This document shows positions 45,426-53,765 of a DNA stretch of 55,031 bases, in pieces (position 1 is the stretch's first letter; each line of letters begins with the position of its first letter). This DNA comes from an uncultured Chloroflexales bacterium (GTDB taxonomy: Bacteria > Chloroflexota > Chloroflexia > Chloroflexales > Chloroflexaceae), in the NCBI GenBank assembly GCA_937925925.1, contig CALANA010000152.1:1-55031 (forward strand), given 5' to 3'. Position numbers and translations under genes: made by a program. Below the pieces are notes generated by a model. That model was not told the DNA's origin. It saw only the letters and a list, made by a program, of their open reading frames with translations, and did no database searches.

Positions 45426-45530
45426 TATAGCAGAGAGCAAAACCATTGAGCCACGTTGGTTGTTGGAGCAGGTGCGGAAACCCGCCCTTCCTGTGATCTA
45501 GATAGCTCAAGGCTACTGCCCGCTGCTATA
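45426..45530. mobile_element. Family D short inverted-repeat element (copy D1)
   Basis: TATAGC...GCTATA ends, about 105 bp; shares AACCATTGAGCCA, CCCGCCCTT and GCTACTGCCCGCTGCTATA-like blocks with 52148-52251. It lies 20 bp upstream of the GAF-SpoIIE gene. Confidence 0.75.
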
Positions 45531-45550
45531 GCATTCACCGAGTCGCTCGT

Positions 45551-47440
45551 ATGGCACGGGTCAATAATGCGCAACAACATATTACCGACCTGACCACGCT
45601 GAATGCCCTGGCGCAGACATTGAACCAGGCGCTCGACCTGCGGAGCGCACTGGATGGTGCCCTGGCGCACATTATTCAATTGATGGGCCTGCGAAGCGGT
45701 TGGATTTTTTTGAGCAGCGAGGCAAGCACCTTTCAGCTTGCCGCACGCCATGATCTGCCGCCAGCGATTACCTATCCCGGTCGCGTGTGGGAAGGCGACT
45801 GTGCGTGCCAGGATCTTTGCCTTGAGGGTAAGCTAGATAAAGCGGTCAATATGGTGCGCTGCAGTCGCCTGCGGCAAGCGGTGGGCGATAAATGGGGACT
45901 GGCGCAGCATGCTTCGGTGCCGTTATGCAGTGGCGATGATACGCTGGGTATATTGAATGTTGCCACAACCGAATGGGGTTCGTTCTCACCCGGAGCGCTC
46001 CAGCTTCTGTCAGCGGCGGGAAGCATGCTGGGAACGGCAATCGCCCGTGCCCAGTTGTATGAACAGGTCAAGGTGCGGCGTGTGCAAGAGCAACGGGCGC
46101 TACTGCGCCTCTCGGAGGAACTGCTGGGAGCCGAGGCGCTGGAGCCAGCCCTGCAACGCCTGGTGCGCGTTGGCGCACGCTTGCTAGAGGCCGACGCCTG
46201 CGCCTTCGTCGAAGCCGATGAAGTGGCCGGACGGGCGGTCTTGCGTGCAGCCACCGGCTGGACGCTGCCGGACGCCTGCGCCTGGCCGCTGACCCTGGAT
46301 AACACCACAGCCCACCTCTGGTATTTGCCGGAGCATGCGGCTGATCTGCCGGACGAGGCGCCTTCCCCCTTACCAGCGCTCTTGAAGCAGCAGCGCTTCC
46401 GGGGGCACCTCGCCATTTTTGTGGAACTGGCCGGGGTGCCGATTGGCACGTTGATGGTTAACACCCATAGTTCGCGCCAGTTTCTGGAAGATGAGGCGCA
46501 GTTGCTGGCATTGCTGGCGAATCAGCTGGTGCAGACGCTGGAGCGTGAGCGGTTGCACCAGGAAGCCCTGGCCCATCAGCGCCTGGAGCAAGAGTTGTCC
46601 CTGGCACGTGATATTCAGGAAGGCTTTTTGCCCCACGCCTGCCCCAACCTGCCCGGCTATGCCATTGCGGTCTACTATCGGGCAGCACGGCAAGTGGGCG
46701 GTGATTTCTATGATTTCATTGAGCTACCGCTCGATCACCCTGACTTCCAGGTACAGACACCAGTACGTAGCGCGGCCTGGGAACGGTCGGCAGTGTCCCA
46801 GGTCGAGATTACCTGCTGTGTTGAGGCAGATACAATGCCTGAACCAGGCGCGGTGCCCACCACCCCACAGATGGGCATCGTTATTGCCGATGTCACCGAC
46901 AAAGGCGTGCCAGCCGCGCTGTTTATGGTGCTATCACGCACGCTGCTGCGGGCAACAGCGATTGATGGGCGAGCGCCGGCGGCTGTGCTGGAACAGACCA
47001 ATCGCTTAATTCTGGCCGACTCGCCCGCCGGGATGTTTGTCACCTGCTTTTATGCCCAGCTCGATCCTGCCACTGGCACGCTAACCTTTGCAAATGGGGG
47101 GCATAACTATCCGCTGTTATACCGGGTAGCGACGCATGAAATCGAGCCGTTACGGGCAAAGGGGATTGTGCTGGGCATTATTCCCCAGCCAACATTCGAG
47201 CAGCGCAGTCTGACCATGGAACACGGCGACGTGCTGTTGCTGTATACCGATGGTGTCACCGAGGCTATGAATGCCGAACGGGAGTTGTTTGGCGAAGAGC
47301 GCCTGGTGGCGATTTTGCGCACCTGCCATCAGCATAGACCACAGGACATTATCGACGCGGTGCTGGCAGAGCTGCAGGCATTTGTGGGTGGTATGCCCCA
47401 GAGTGACGACATGACCATGGTGATTGTGCAGCGATTGTAG
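45551..47440 (+). CDS. GAF-GAF-SpoIIE phosphatase (PPM/RsbU type)
   Basis: A 629-aa soluble phosphatase with two GAF sensor domains (about 15-165 and 185-330), a helical linker and a SpoIIE catalytic domain. Metal-binding motifs GGDFYD (383-388) and DVTDKG (447-452), then YTDGVTEA and SDDMT, are intact. An insertion of roughly 45 residues (about 394-441) separates the first two motifs. Such enzymes dephosphorylate anti-anti-sigma factors in partner-switching pathways; no partner is nearby. The first GAF has paired cysteines (CACQDLC) that could bind metal or respond to redox. ATG 45551 lacks a clear ribosome-binding site. Confidence 0.9.
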   Translation: MARVNNAQQHITDLTTLNALAQTLNQALDLRSALDGALAHIIQLMGLRSGWIFLSSEASTFQLAARHDLPPAITYPGRVWEGDCACQDLCLEGKLDKAVNMVRCSRLRQAVGDKWGLAQHASVPLCSGDDTLGILNVATTEWGSFSPGALQLLSAAGSMLGTAIARAQLYEQVKVRRVQEQRALLRLSEELLGAEALEPALQRLVRVGARLLEADACAFVEADEVAGRAVLRAATGWTLPDACAWPLTLDNTTAHLWYLPEHAADLPDEAPSPLPALLKQQRFRGHLAIFVELAGVPIGTLMVNTHSSRQFLEDEAQLLALLANQLVQTLERERLHQEALAHQRLEQELSLARDIQEGFLPHACPNLPGYAIAVYYRAARQVGGDFYDFIELPLDHPDFQVQTPVRSAAWERSAVSQVEITCCVEADTMPEPGAVPTTPQMGIVIADVTDKGVPAALFMVLSRTLLRATAIDGRAPAAVLEQTNRLILADSPAGMFVTCFYAQLDPATGTLTFANGGHNYPLLYRVATHEIEPLRAKGIVLGIIPQPTFEQRSLTMEHGDVLLLYTDGVTEAMNAERELFGEERLVAILRTCHQHRPQDIIDAVLAELQAFVGGMPQSDDMTMVIVQRL

Positions 47441-47483
47441 ATGTGTAGACGTATGGCGCTCTCGGGTGCCATTTTGAAGAACC

Positions 47484-47542
47484 GGAGTCCCGGCTTGCGC
47501 CGGGTAGTTGATAGAGGAGTCCCGGCTTGCGCCGGGACTCCT
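47484..47542. terminator. Duplicated GC-rich hairpin between convergent genes
   Basis: Two direct copies of GGAGTCCCGGCTTGCGCCGGG (47484-47504 and 47516-47536); the second forms a full 12-bp stem AGGAGTCCCGGC-TTGC-GCCGGGACTCCT at 47515-47542. Likely stops transcription from both sides. Confidence 0.55.
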
Positions 47543-47607
47543 CGTTTATCATTGCAACGCGCTTACTCTATGTACTGTGCGCTCACGAGACGGTTGCAGC
47601 GTGTACG

Positions 47608-48312
47608 CTATTCGAGCGACAAGCGTTGCTGCGTCGCTGGCGATGATAGAGCGTGTGGCACGATACCATTGGAGGCCAGGTTGTGCGCTGCACGGGTGGT
47701 TTCGGGCAGGCGATACTTCGTGACACAATCCATAACCAGCCGTACTGCGCTTGCCGTACTCACGCGATGACCAGGCGAGACATATACCGGTTTCACACTT
47801 GCACGTGTGCGCACCACCATCCCAATTTGTTCCGCCCCATCGAGCAGCGGCACCTGGGCACCGCGCTCATTTGGCAGCGGATCATGGTGGCCGATTAAGC
47901 GTGACTTGGCACAGCCAATGCTAGGTAATCCGGCTACCAACCCCAGATGGCAGGCAATGCCAAACCGTCGCGGATGCGCAATCCCCTGCCCATCGCAGAT
48001 GACCAGATCGGGTTGGACTGGCAACTGTGCCAGCGCATCGAGAATGACCGGCGTTTCACGAAAGGAGAGGAAGCCTGGAATATAGGGAAACGTTACCGGA
48101 CGACGCGCCAGGGCATAGGCACACGGTTGCAGTGACGGATAGGTAAGCACTACCACGGCTGCCCGCGCCACGCTATTGTCAGCTTCAAAGCCCACATCAA
48201 CGCCAGCCACAGTCCGTATGGGCGCAAAGTCATCCTCAAGACTGATGCGACTGCGTAGCTCTTCTTGCACCACAATCGCCGCATCAGGCGTAGTCGGCCA
48301 ATTATTATCCAT
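47608..48312 (-). CDS. nfi: Endonuclease V (deoxyinosine 3' endonuclease)
   Basis: This 234-aa enzyme cuts DNA one base 3' to deoxyinosine in repair of deaminated adenine. The catalytic Asp is in AGVDVGF; the strand-separating PYIPGFLSFRE and DGQGIAHPRRFGIA segments are typical. ATG 48312 is chosen over GTG 48315. Family B and C elements fill the 600 bp upstream. Confidence 0.94.
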   Translation of the reverse strand: MDNNWPTTPDAAIVVQEELRSRISLEDDFAPIRTVAGVDVGFEADNSVARAAVVVLTYPSLQPCAYALARRPVTFPYIPGFLSFRETPVILDALAQLPVQPDLVICDGQGIAHPRRFGIACHLGLVAGLPSIGCAKSRLIGHHDPLPNERGAQVPLLDGAEQIGMVVRTRASVKPVYVSPGHRVSTASAVRLVMDCVTKYRLPETTRAAHNLASNGIVPHALSSPATQQRLSLE

Positions 48313-48332
48313 CACCCAACACTACATGAACT

Positions 48333-48607
48333 ACAGGACGTACGCGGTCGCGTGAACACCACGTTCCTTCGACTACGCTCAGGACAAGCTTTTGCGCCTG
48401 TGGCAGCCTGGAGGCGACGCCTGGTTCACTCCCTCTTTTCGCCGTAGGCGAAAAGAGGGAGGAAAAAAGAAACAACGTACCGCTCTGCTCCATTCGGCTT
48501 CGCTCAGAGCCTGCCCCGTTCGACTGCGCTCAGGGCAAGCTCTGAGCGTCGTCGAAGGGGTACACTCCGGCGCAAAGGCGAGGTGACCAGACCACCGCGT
48601 ACGTCTT
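48333..48607. repeat. Family B palindromic element
   Basis: The best-preserved ends: left ACAGGACGTACGCGGTCGCG, right GGTGACCAGACCACCGCGTA then CGTCTTG. The core is a perfect 15-bp palindrome (48429-48461) with a GTA loop: CTCCCTCTTTTCGCC and its complement. TTCGACTACGCTCAGGACAA in the left arm and its relatives in the right arm are shared with 34864-35066. Confidence 0.8.
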
Positions 48608-48719
48608 GAACTAGACAAACGGTTTTCCATACATCATGACACACAAGCGATCGAGGGTCAAGCAATGTTTCCATACCGTCAAGATCGGCTGCACCAATCT
48701 GTCATGCAAGGTATAATGA

Positions 48720-48839
48720 ACTAGTGGTCAACCACACTGAATATGCGGAGCTTGGAGGAATGACGAACATCGTTCCTCCGGCTTCAGGAACGACGAACGT
48801 CGTTCCTCCGTATCCCTCACCATCACGGTGGTCAACTAC
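48720..48839. repeat. Family C short inverted-repeat element
   Basis: TAGTGGTCAACCACACTGAA at the left and GGTGGTCAACTACT at the right, with AACT on both sides as a possible target duplication. The centre has CGAACATCGTTCCTCC and a related direct copy. Same family as 11883-12003. Confidence 0.75.
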
Positions 48840-48910
48840 TAACTAGAGTAATCATATCATTCGTGCAGGCGTTCATACAACGCTGCTTACAAGAACATGA
48901 GGCAAGAGCT

Positions 48911-49672
48911 ATGGCAAATCAAACCCCGCTGCCCTACAACCGAACGATCATCTTTGTGTTAGGACTACTTATTGGCATCATCGTCGGTGGGGCAGGTGGT
49001 ATATTCCTGACAGGGCGCAATAGTGCCAGGGAACAGACTGCCGGCGAGCCAGCACGCACAGCGCCTCCGGTCACTGACTCTGCCGCGTCAGCGCCCAATG
49101 CTGCAGCGGGTGATGTGCGCACCACCCTGATGCAGGCCGTGGTGAATGAGACACGTCACTTCAGAGGCGACACGGATGCGCCGATCACGATCATTGAGTT
49201 TAGCGATTTTGTGTGCGGTTTCTGTGGACGCTTTGCCACTGATACGCTACCGCAGCTTCAGCAACAATACATTGACACTGGCCTGGTGCGCTTTGGTTAT
49301 CAGAGTGTAGCCTTCTTAAGCGAGGAATCTCTGTTTGCTGCCGAAGCCAGCGAGTGCGCTGCCGACCAGGGCGCGTTCTGGGAGTATCACGACCTGCTGT
49401 TTGAACACCTGGCAAGCGGTCAACGCGATTTCAACAAGGATAATCTGAAGCTTTTTGCGCAGGAACTCAATCTGGATACGGCCGCGTTTAACACCTGCCT
49501 CGACTCACAGCAACACACAGCCCAGATTGCCTATCAGACCGATACAGCCCACTCGATTGGCATCCAGGGCACACCGTCTTTTCTGGTCAACGGGCAACCT
49601 GTGCGCGGAGCGCAACCGTTTGAGGTGTTCCAGCGCATTATTGAGGCCGAACGCGCTGCGCAGGGTCAATAG
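48911..49672 (+). CDS. DsbA-like thiol-disulfide oxidoreductase, membrane-anchored
   Basis: This 253-aa protein has one N-terminal transmembrane anchor (about 11-35), an Ala/Pro linker and a thioredoxin-fold domain with an inserted helical part. The active site is CGFC in FSDFVCGFCGRF, with cis-Pro in GTPSFLVNG. Likely oxidises or isomerises disulfides outside the membrane (DsbA/BdbD type). ATG 48911 has GAGG 8 nt upstream; an upstream in-frame start at 48863 would precede the anchor with a charged leader. Confidence 0.9.
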   Translation: MANQTPLPYNRTIIFVLGLLIGIIVGGAGGIFLTGRNSAREQTAGEPARTAPPVTDSAASAPNAAAGDVRTTLMQAVVNETRHFRGDTDAPITIIEFSDFVCGFCGRFATDTLPQLQQQYIDTGLVRFGYQSVAFLSEESLFAAEASECAADQGAFWEYHDLLFEHLASGQRDFNKDNLKLFAQELNLDTAAFNTCLDSQQHTAQIAYQTDTAHSIGIQGTPSFLVNGQPVRGAQPFEVFQRIIEAERAAQGQ

Positions 49673-49801
49673 CGCGAGTACGCATAGTAATTCTGGCACA
49701 AGATGTGCGAATGCAACATCCAGAGTGCTTCCATCGTATCATGAGCGAGAAATAACTGGAGGCACATAGTCCATTTTTGTTAAGACGAAAGGGGTCTTAC
49801 T

Positions 49802-50089
49802 ATGCAAGATAAACTTACCCGCTCGCGCAGTGATCGCATTCTGGGGGGTGTATGCAGTGGTCTGGCACGTTACTTCAATATTGACACGACGATTGTCCGA
49901 TTGATCTTTGTTATCGCCGTGCTGAGTGGTGTTAGCCCATTGCTCTACCTGGTATTATGGGTTGTGATGCCTGAAGAGCCACTCAGCTTCCAATCTTCCA
50001 ACACGCCGCCGCAAATACCACTAACACAGCAAGATCCGACCGGCGAGTGGCGATATGATCCGTATACGGGCGAGCAAATTAAGCAATAG
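49802..50089 (+). CDS. PspC domain membrane protein
   Basis: This 95-aa protein begins with the PspC pattern RSRSDRILGGVCSGLARYFN, followed by a hydrophobic helix (about 32-57) and a polar tail ending in DPYTGEQIKQ. PspC domains sense or relay envelope stress. No pspA or pspB is nearby. AAGGGG precedes ATG 49802. Confidence 0.88.
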   Translation: MQDKLTRSRSDRILGGVCSGLARYFNIDTTIVRLIFVIAVLSGVSPLLYLVLWVVMPEEPLSFQSSNTPPQIPLTQQDPTGEWRYDPYTGEQIKQ

Positions 50090-50112
50090 TTCGCCAGGAT
50101 GTTGGGCGTTAA

Positions 50113-50133
50113 GGCGTTGGGTGTCTCAACGCC
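50113..50133. terminator. Weak hairpin after pspC-like gene
   Basis: GGCGTT-GGGTGTCTC-AACGCC, a 6-bp stem just before the ssrA promoter. Confidence 0.3.
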
Positions 50134-50144
50134 GCAACATCCTA

Positions 50145-50173
50145 TTGACAGTACACGAACGTTTTGATACAAT
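50145..50173 (+). promoter_or_regulatory. ssrA promoter (-35 TTGACA, 17-bp spacer, -10 TACAAT)
   Basis: TTGACA at 50145-50150 and TACAAT at 50168-50173 give a near-consensus housekeeping promoter. The predicted start is about 50180, 12 nt before the mature tmRNA 5' end. Confidence 0.8.
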
Positions 50174-50191
50174 GAAGTTTGTGCATGATAT

Positions 50192-50556
50192 GGGGATGCA
50201 TGGTTTCGACAGGGAAGGAACGTTGTAGATTGCAAGCCGAGCCGCCCAGTCTCGTTAAAGGGGCAACGGCAATAACTGCCAACAACAACACTCGGGTTCA
50301 GCCTCGGCTGGCCCTCGCTGCTTAATTAAGGAGCGCGTCTGTCCAGCATTCGCTCGATGATGCGGAGTCAGACGACAGTAAGTCGAGTGCGACCAGTCTC
50401 GTTGCTCACACGGGCTAGTCTAAGATACGTGAGATTGCTCGAAGGCCGCTTTGCTCATGGCGCGGTTCAGAGCGAGCTAAAAGCAATGAGCTAAGCTTGT
50501 AGTATATCTACAACCTATTTTTCTGGACGGGGGTTCAACTCCCCCCATCTCCACCA
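50192..50556 (+). ncRNA. ssrA: Transfer-messenger RNA (tmRNA)
   Basis: The 5' end GGGGATGCATGGTTTCGACA pairs with the 3' end CATCTCC, followed by A and an encoded CCA (50554-50556); the T arm is GGGGGTTCAACTCCCCC. The tag reading frame starts at GCC 50278 and stops at TAA 50323-50325, encoding ANNNTRVQPRLALAA, which ends in the LAA degradation signal. tmRNA with SmpB frees stalled ribosomes and tags the unfinished protein for proteolysis. Length about 365 nt, in one piece. Confidence 0.97.
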
Positions 50557-50561
50557 CCTTC

Positions 50562-50603
50562 AAAAAGGGGCGAGTCGTGGCAGTGGCCCGACTCGCCCCT
50601 TTT
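50562..50603 (+). terminator. Rho-independent terminator of ssrA
   Basis: AAAAAGGGGCGAGTCG pairs with CGACTCGCCCCTTTT; an 11-bp GC-rich stem followed by TTTT. Confidence 0.85.
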
Positions 50604-50666
50604 GCCAACCTGTTCACATTTGGAGGAACGTGCATGCCTGGGAGCGCGAGCAGCTTGCCCGCCTCA

Positions 50667-50938
50667 TACCGTTTCGCCGTGACCCTTCCGCATGTGCGTG
50701 CCATGCGTCCGCCCACGCGCCTGCGTCGCGGCGGGGGGGCCGCACCTGTTCCTTTCTGGTGCGGGGCGGCTTCGCCGCGCCCGCCCCCCCCCCCGCAGGG
50801 AGCTGGGGGGTGCGGCGGAGGGACGTTGTATGCAACGCCCCTCTACCCCTCGACATCGCGTTCCAGGGAAAGGCTCATTGTCGTATGCGCAAACGTAAGA
50901 CTGAGCAACGTATGGGGAAGCTCGAAGGCAAGTCGGCC
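50667..50938. mobile_element. Family A element (copy A5), TSD TCA at a stop codon
   Basis: Starts TACCGTTTCGCCGTGACCCT and ends CTCGAAGGCAAGTCGGCC, flanked by TCA at 50664-50666 and 50939-50941. The right TCA is the complement of the TGA stop of the amidase gene. The inside has GGTGCGGGGCGGC-TTC-GCCGCGCCCGCC-like inverted repeats and GTTGTATGCAACG. Confidence 0.85.
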
Positions 50939-51829
50939 TCACTCCTGATCAATATACCGCCGTGTCAGGTCAGCGTAGGCGTCGATACGGCGGTCGCGCA
51001 GAAAGGGCCAGTGCGTGCGCACGCTGGCAGTCCGTGCTAGATCGCAAGGCACCACCAGTACCTCTTCACGGTCGCTGGCTGCCCGCACCAGCACGACGCC
51101 GCTGGGATCGGCTACAAAGCTCTGCCCCCAGAACTCAATCCCATCCTCGGCCAGCCTTTCATACCCGGTGCGGTTGACGCTGACCACATGGCAGCCATTT
51201 GCCACTGCATGTGAACGCTGAATAACTTCCCAACTGCTGTGCTGGGCTGCGCCGTGCGCTTCCTTTTCGGAGGGGTGCCAGCCGATCGCTGTCGGGTAGA
51301 ACAGGATCTCCGCACCACGCAACGCTGTCAGGCGTGCAGCTTCCGGGTACCACTGATCCCAGCATACCAGCACACCCACATCCGCATAGCGCGTATGAAA
51401 GACTTTGAACCCCAGATCGCCCGGCGTAAAGTAGAACTTCTCATAAAAGAGCGGGTCATCGGGAATATGCATTTTGCGATATTTGCCCAGGTACGTGCCG
51501 TCTGCATCCAGGACAACGGCGGTGTTGTGATAAATGCCCTCAGCCCGTTTCTCAAACAGGCTGGCAATGATCACCACCTGCAGTTCGGAGGCCAGCGGTG
51601 CCAGGGCAGTCGTGGTCGGGCCAGGAATTGGCTCAGCCAGCGCGAAGTGGTCGTAATCCTCGCTCTGGCAGAAGTAGAGCGAGCGAAACAACTCCTGCAG
51701 GCAGATGATCTGCGCCCCCTGTGCCGCCGCGTCTCGAATTTTACCCAGCGCCCGGTGCATATTGACCTGGGGATCGTCCGTACAGGCCATCTGGATCAGG
51801 CCCACATGAATGATACGTTGTGAACTCAT
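50939..51829 (-). CDS. aguB: N-carbamoylputrescine amidase-type nitrilase superfamily hydrolase
   Basis: This 296-aa carbon-nitrogen hydrolase has the Glu-Lys-Cys triad: Glu in LQELFRS, Lys in KYRKMHIPDD, Cys in VLVCWDQWYPE. Length and motifs match N-carbamoylputrescine amidase of the agmatine route to putrescine. A beta-ureidopropionase role, giving beta-alanine for the neighbouring panC, is a weaker alternative. Its TGA stop coincides with the target duplication of a family A element. It is downstream of panC on the same strand but separated by nested elements. Confidence 0.88.
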   Translation of the reverse strand: MSSQRIIHVGLIQMACTDDPQVNMHRALGKIRDAAAQGAQIICLQELFRSLYFCQSEDYDHFALAEPIPGPTTTALAPLASELQVVIIASLFEKRAEGIYHNTAVVLDADGTYLGKYRKMHIPDDPLFYEKFYFTPGDLGFKVFHTRYADVGVLVCWDQWYPEAARLTALRGAEILFYPTAIGWHPSEKEAHGAAQHSSWEVIQRSHAVANGCHVVSVNRTGYERLAEDGIEFWGQSFVADPSGVVLVRAASDREEVLVVPCDLARTASVRTHWPFLRDRRIDAYADLTRRYIDQE

Positions 51830-51939
51830 TACAGAAAATAATGCTCCCTACAAGTCAGAGATACCCAAAAAGATACAGAGACCAGGAGGTGCTGACTCCA
51901 TGCCACGGATTGATCTCTGTATTTCCCGATCACCTGTCA

Positions 51940-52147
51940 TACCAATTTGACTGAGGCATTCCGCATCCGTTGGTTCGTCTTACGCTTGCACATACGACAA
52001 CGAGCCTTCCCCTGGAAAGAGATGGCGCGGGACGAGAGCTTCCTCTGAAATCCCGGGAACATGGGCGGGGGCCTGCGGCCCCCGCCCCCCGCCGCGACGT
52101 AGTCTTGTTGGAGGACGAATGACAAGAACATGCAGAATGTTCACTTC
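51940..52147. mobile_element. Family A element (copy A6), interrupted by element D2
   Basis: Starts TACCAATTTGACTGAGGCAT, preceded by TCA. Contains palindrome GGCGGGGGCC-TGC-GGCCCCCGCC at 52064-52086. The right end ATGCAGAATGTTCACTTC runs into D2; its remainder (CG, then TCA) seems to lie after 52254, with the last few bases of the usual end missing. Confidence 0.8.
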
Positions 52148-52251
52148 TATAGCGGAGAGTACAACCATTGAGCCATATTGGTTGTAAGGGCGGATTCCGA
52201 ACCCGCCCTTACTGGGATCTCGATGGCTCAAAGTTACTGCCCGCTGCTATA
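52148..52251. mobile_element. Family D element (copy D2) nested in A6, TSD TTC
   Basis: TATAGC...GCTATA, 104 bp, flanked by TTC at 52145-52147 and 52252-52254. Nested inverted repeats: TTGAGCCAT / ATGGCTCAA and AAGGGCGG / CCGCCCTT. It supplies the last five codons and stop of panC. Confidence 0.85.
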
Positions 52252-53106
52252 TTCGTCACGTATGACCTGCCTATCACACAGGATAATATTATCGATCAGG
52301 CGTGTCCTACCAATACGCACCGCCATCGACAGCAAAGCACCATCGGTGTCAAGCTGGTCAAGCTCTTGCAGCGTGAGCGGGTGCGCAGCACTCACATACT
52401 CGACGCGGGCCAGTGGTTCGGCGCTGAGGACTGCCTGCATTGCGGCCCGCAGCTCCTCGGCATCGCGGCTGCCAGCCTCATAACGCGCACGGGCAGACAT
52501 TAAGGCCCGGTACAACACTGTCGCTGCCACCCGTTCATCGGGCGCGAGATAGGCGTTGCGGCTGCTCAAGGCCAGGCCATCCGCTTCACGCACGGTCGGG
52601 CCAATGACGATCTCGATCGGCAGGTCGAGATCGCGTACCATTTTGCGCACCACCACCGTTTGCTGCGCATCCTTCTGCCCAAAGTAGGCATGGGTGGGCT
52701 GTATAATGTTGAACAGCTTGCAAACAACGGTGGCAACGCCACGAAAATGGCCCGGCCGGGCAGCGCCTTCAAGCATTTCGGTGACGCCCTGCACTTCAAC
52801 ATAGGTGCCATAGCCGTCGGGATAGATCTCGGCCACATCGGGCACAAAGACCAGATCGACACCCTGCGCCTGTAAAAGCTGAAAATCGCGCTCCAGGTTA
52901 CGCGGATAGCGATCCAGATCCTCGTGCGGCCCAAACTGGGTCGGGTTGACAAAAATGCTGACCGCCACAGTGTCACACGCATCCCGTGCCAGACGCACCA
53001 GGCTCAAGTGTCCCGCGTGCAGATAGCCCATTGTCGGCACCAGTCCCACCTGAGCAAATCGAGCGCGTACCTGCCGTAACCGTGCGATGGTTTTGATAAT
53101 TTCCAT
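52234..53106 (-). CDS. panC: Pantothenate synthetase
   Basis: This 290-aa enzyme joins pantoate and beta-alanine using ATP. PTMGYLHAGHLSLV (HxGH), FVNPTQFGPHEDLDRYPR, YFGQKDAQQ and the KMS-like LSSRN are intact. ATG 53106 follows AAGGA; TTG 53109 is adjacent. The final residues YSSGQ and the TAA come from the end of element D2; the original C-terminus is therefore lost, but no catalytic residue is affected. Confidence 0.96.
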   Translation of the reverse strand: MEIIKTIARLRQVRARFAQVGLVPTMGYLHAGHLSLVRLARDACDTVAVSIFVNPTQFGPHEDLDRYPRNLERDFQLLQAQGVDLVFVPDVAEIYPDGYGTYVEVQGVTEMLEGAARPGHFRGVATVVCKLFNIIQPTHAYFGQKDAQQTVVVRKMVRDLDLPIEIVIGPTVREADGLALSSRNAYLAPDERVAATVLYRALMSARARYEAGSRDAEELRAAMQAVLSAEPLARVEYVSAAHPLTLQELDQLDTDGALLSMAVRIGRTRLIDNIILCDRQVIRDEYSSGQ

Positions 53107-53159
53107 CAATCTTCCTTGTTACTTGTTAAGGAGGCGCAGATGTGACGACGCGACGACGC

Positions 53160-53335
53160 GATGACGCCGCAGCGCCTCGCGCCTCACGCATCCGCTTGAC
53201 ACGGAGCGGAAACGACTCAAGTCGTTACAACATGCCTCGCGCCTCCTGCCTCACGCCTCTGCTTGACACGGGGCGGAAACGACTCAAGTCGTTACTATAT
53301 GCCTCACGCCTCCTGCCTCGCGCCTCATCTTTCTA
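53160..53335. repeat. 67-bp tandem repeat with AACGACTCAAGTCGTT palindrome
   Basis: GCTTGACACGG..GCGGAAACG recurs at 53194 and 53261, period 67, each followed by AACGACTCAAGTCGTT and GCCTCACGCCTCCTGCC-like runs. It fills the gap between the gamma-glutamylcyclotransferase-like gene and panC. Confidence 0.75.
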
Positions 53336-53753
53336 CAGCGTTCCAATTGCCAGCCGGGATTTTGCGGAACTGACCAGTGCGAATCCGCGCCAGCGGCTGT
53401 GAGCCAGCCACATACACCCAGGCCGCAACCTGCGCACCAGCGGTCTGGACAGTATGGGTGACGCGCTCGTATAGATTCCCGACAGCGCCCGGCCGATAAT
53501 CTTCCAGGTCGTCTAACGCTTGCAGGGTCGCCGTATACACCTCCGGGCGGATGGTCAGCAACACACCGTGAGCGTATTCTGTCGGCTGGGCCAGACCGTT
53601 CCCAATTACCAGATAGGGAAAAGGGCCAGCGGTGTAGAGTGCCGCACCCACGACCCACGCCGGTTGCTCATGGAGCGTGCGTCCGACCAGATAGGAGGCA
53701 TAATTCGCCTCGCCCGGCTTGAGCGTTCCATACACAAACAGCGGCACGTTCAC
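53325..53753 (-). CDS. Gamma-glutamylcyclotransferase-like (AIG2/GGCT fold) protein
   Basis: This protein of about 142 aa has the substrate-loop motif LFVYGTLKPGE at the N-terminus, the catalytic Glu in LDDLEDY, and YERV, as in the GGCT/BtrG fold. Related proteins cyclise gamma-glutamyl amines or amino acids. GTG 53753 is preferred because it places YGTL at the usual distance; TTG 53765, one base after the panB stop, is possible. It is sandwiched between panB and panC; a link with pantothenate synthesis is unproven. Confidence 0.82.
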   Translation of the reverse strand: MNVPLFVYGTLKPGEANYASYLVGRTLHEQPAWVVGAALYTAGPFPYLVIGNGLAQPTEYAHGVLLTIRPEVYTATLQALDDLEDYRPGAVGNLYERVTHTVQTAGAQVAAWVYVAGSQPLARIRTGQFRKIPAGNWNAVER

Positions 53754-53765
53754 CGCCTGACCCAA

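Noticed and set aside
50667..50938. Coding potential inside family A elements (several 60-100 aa frames)
   Set aside because: Frames differ between copies, arise from GC-rich palindromes and have no conserved protein.
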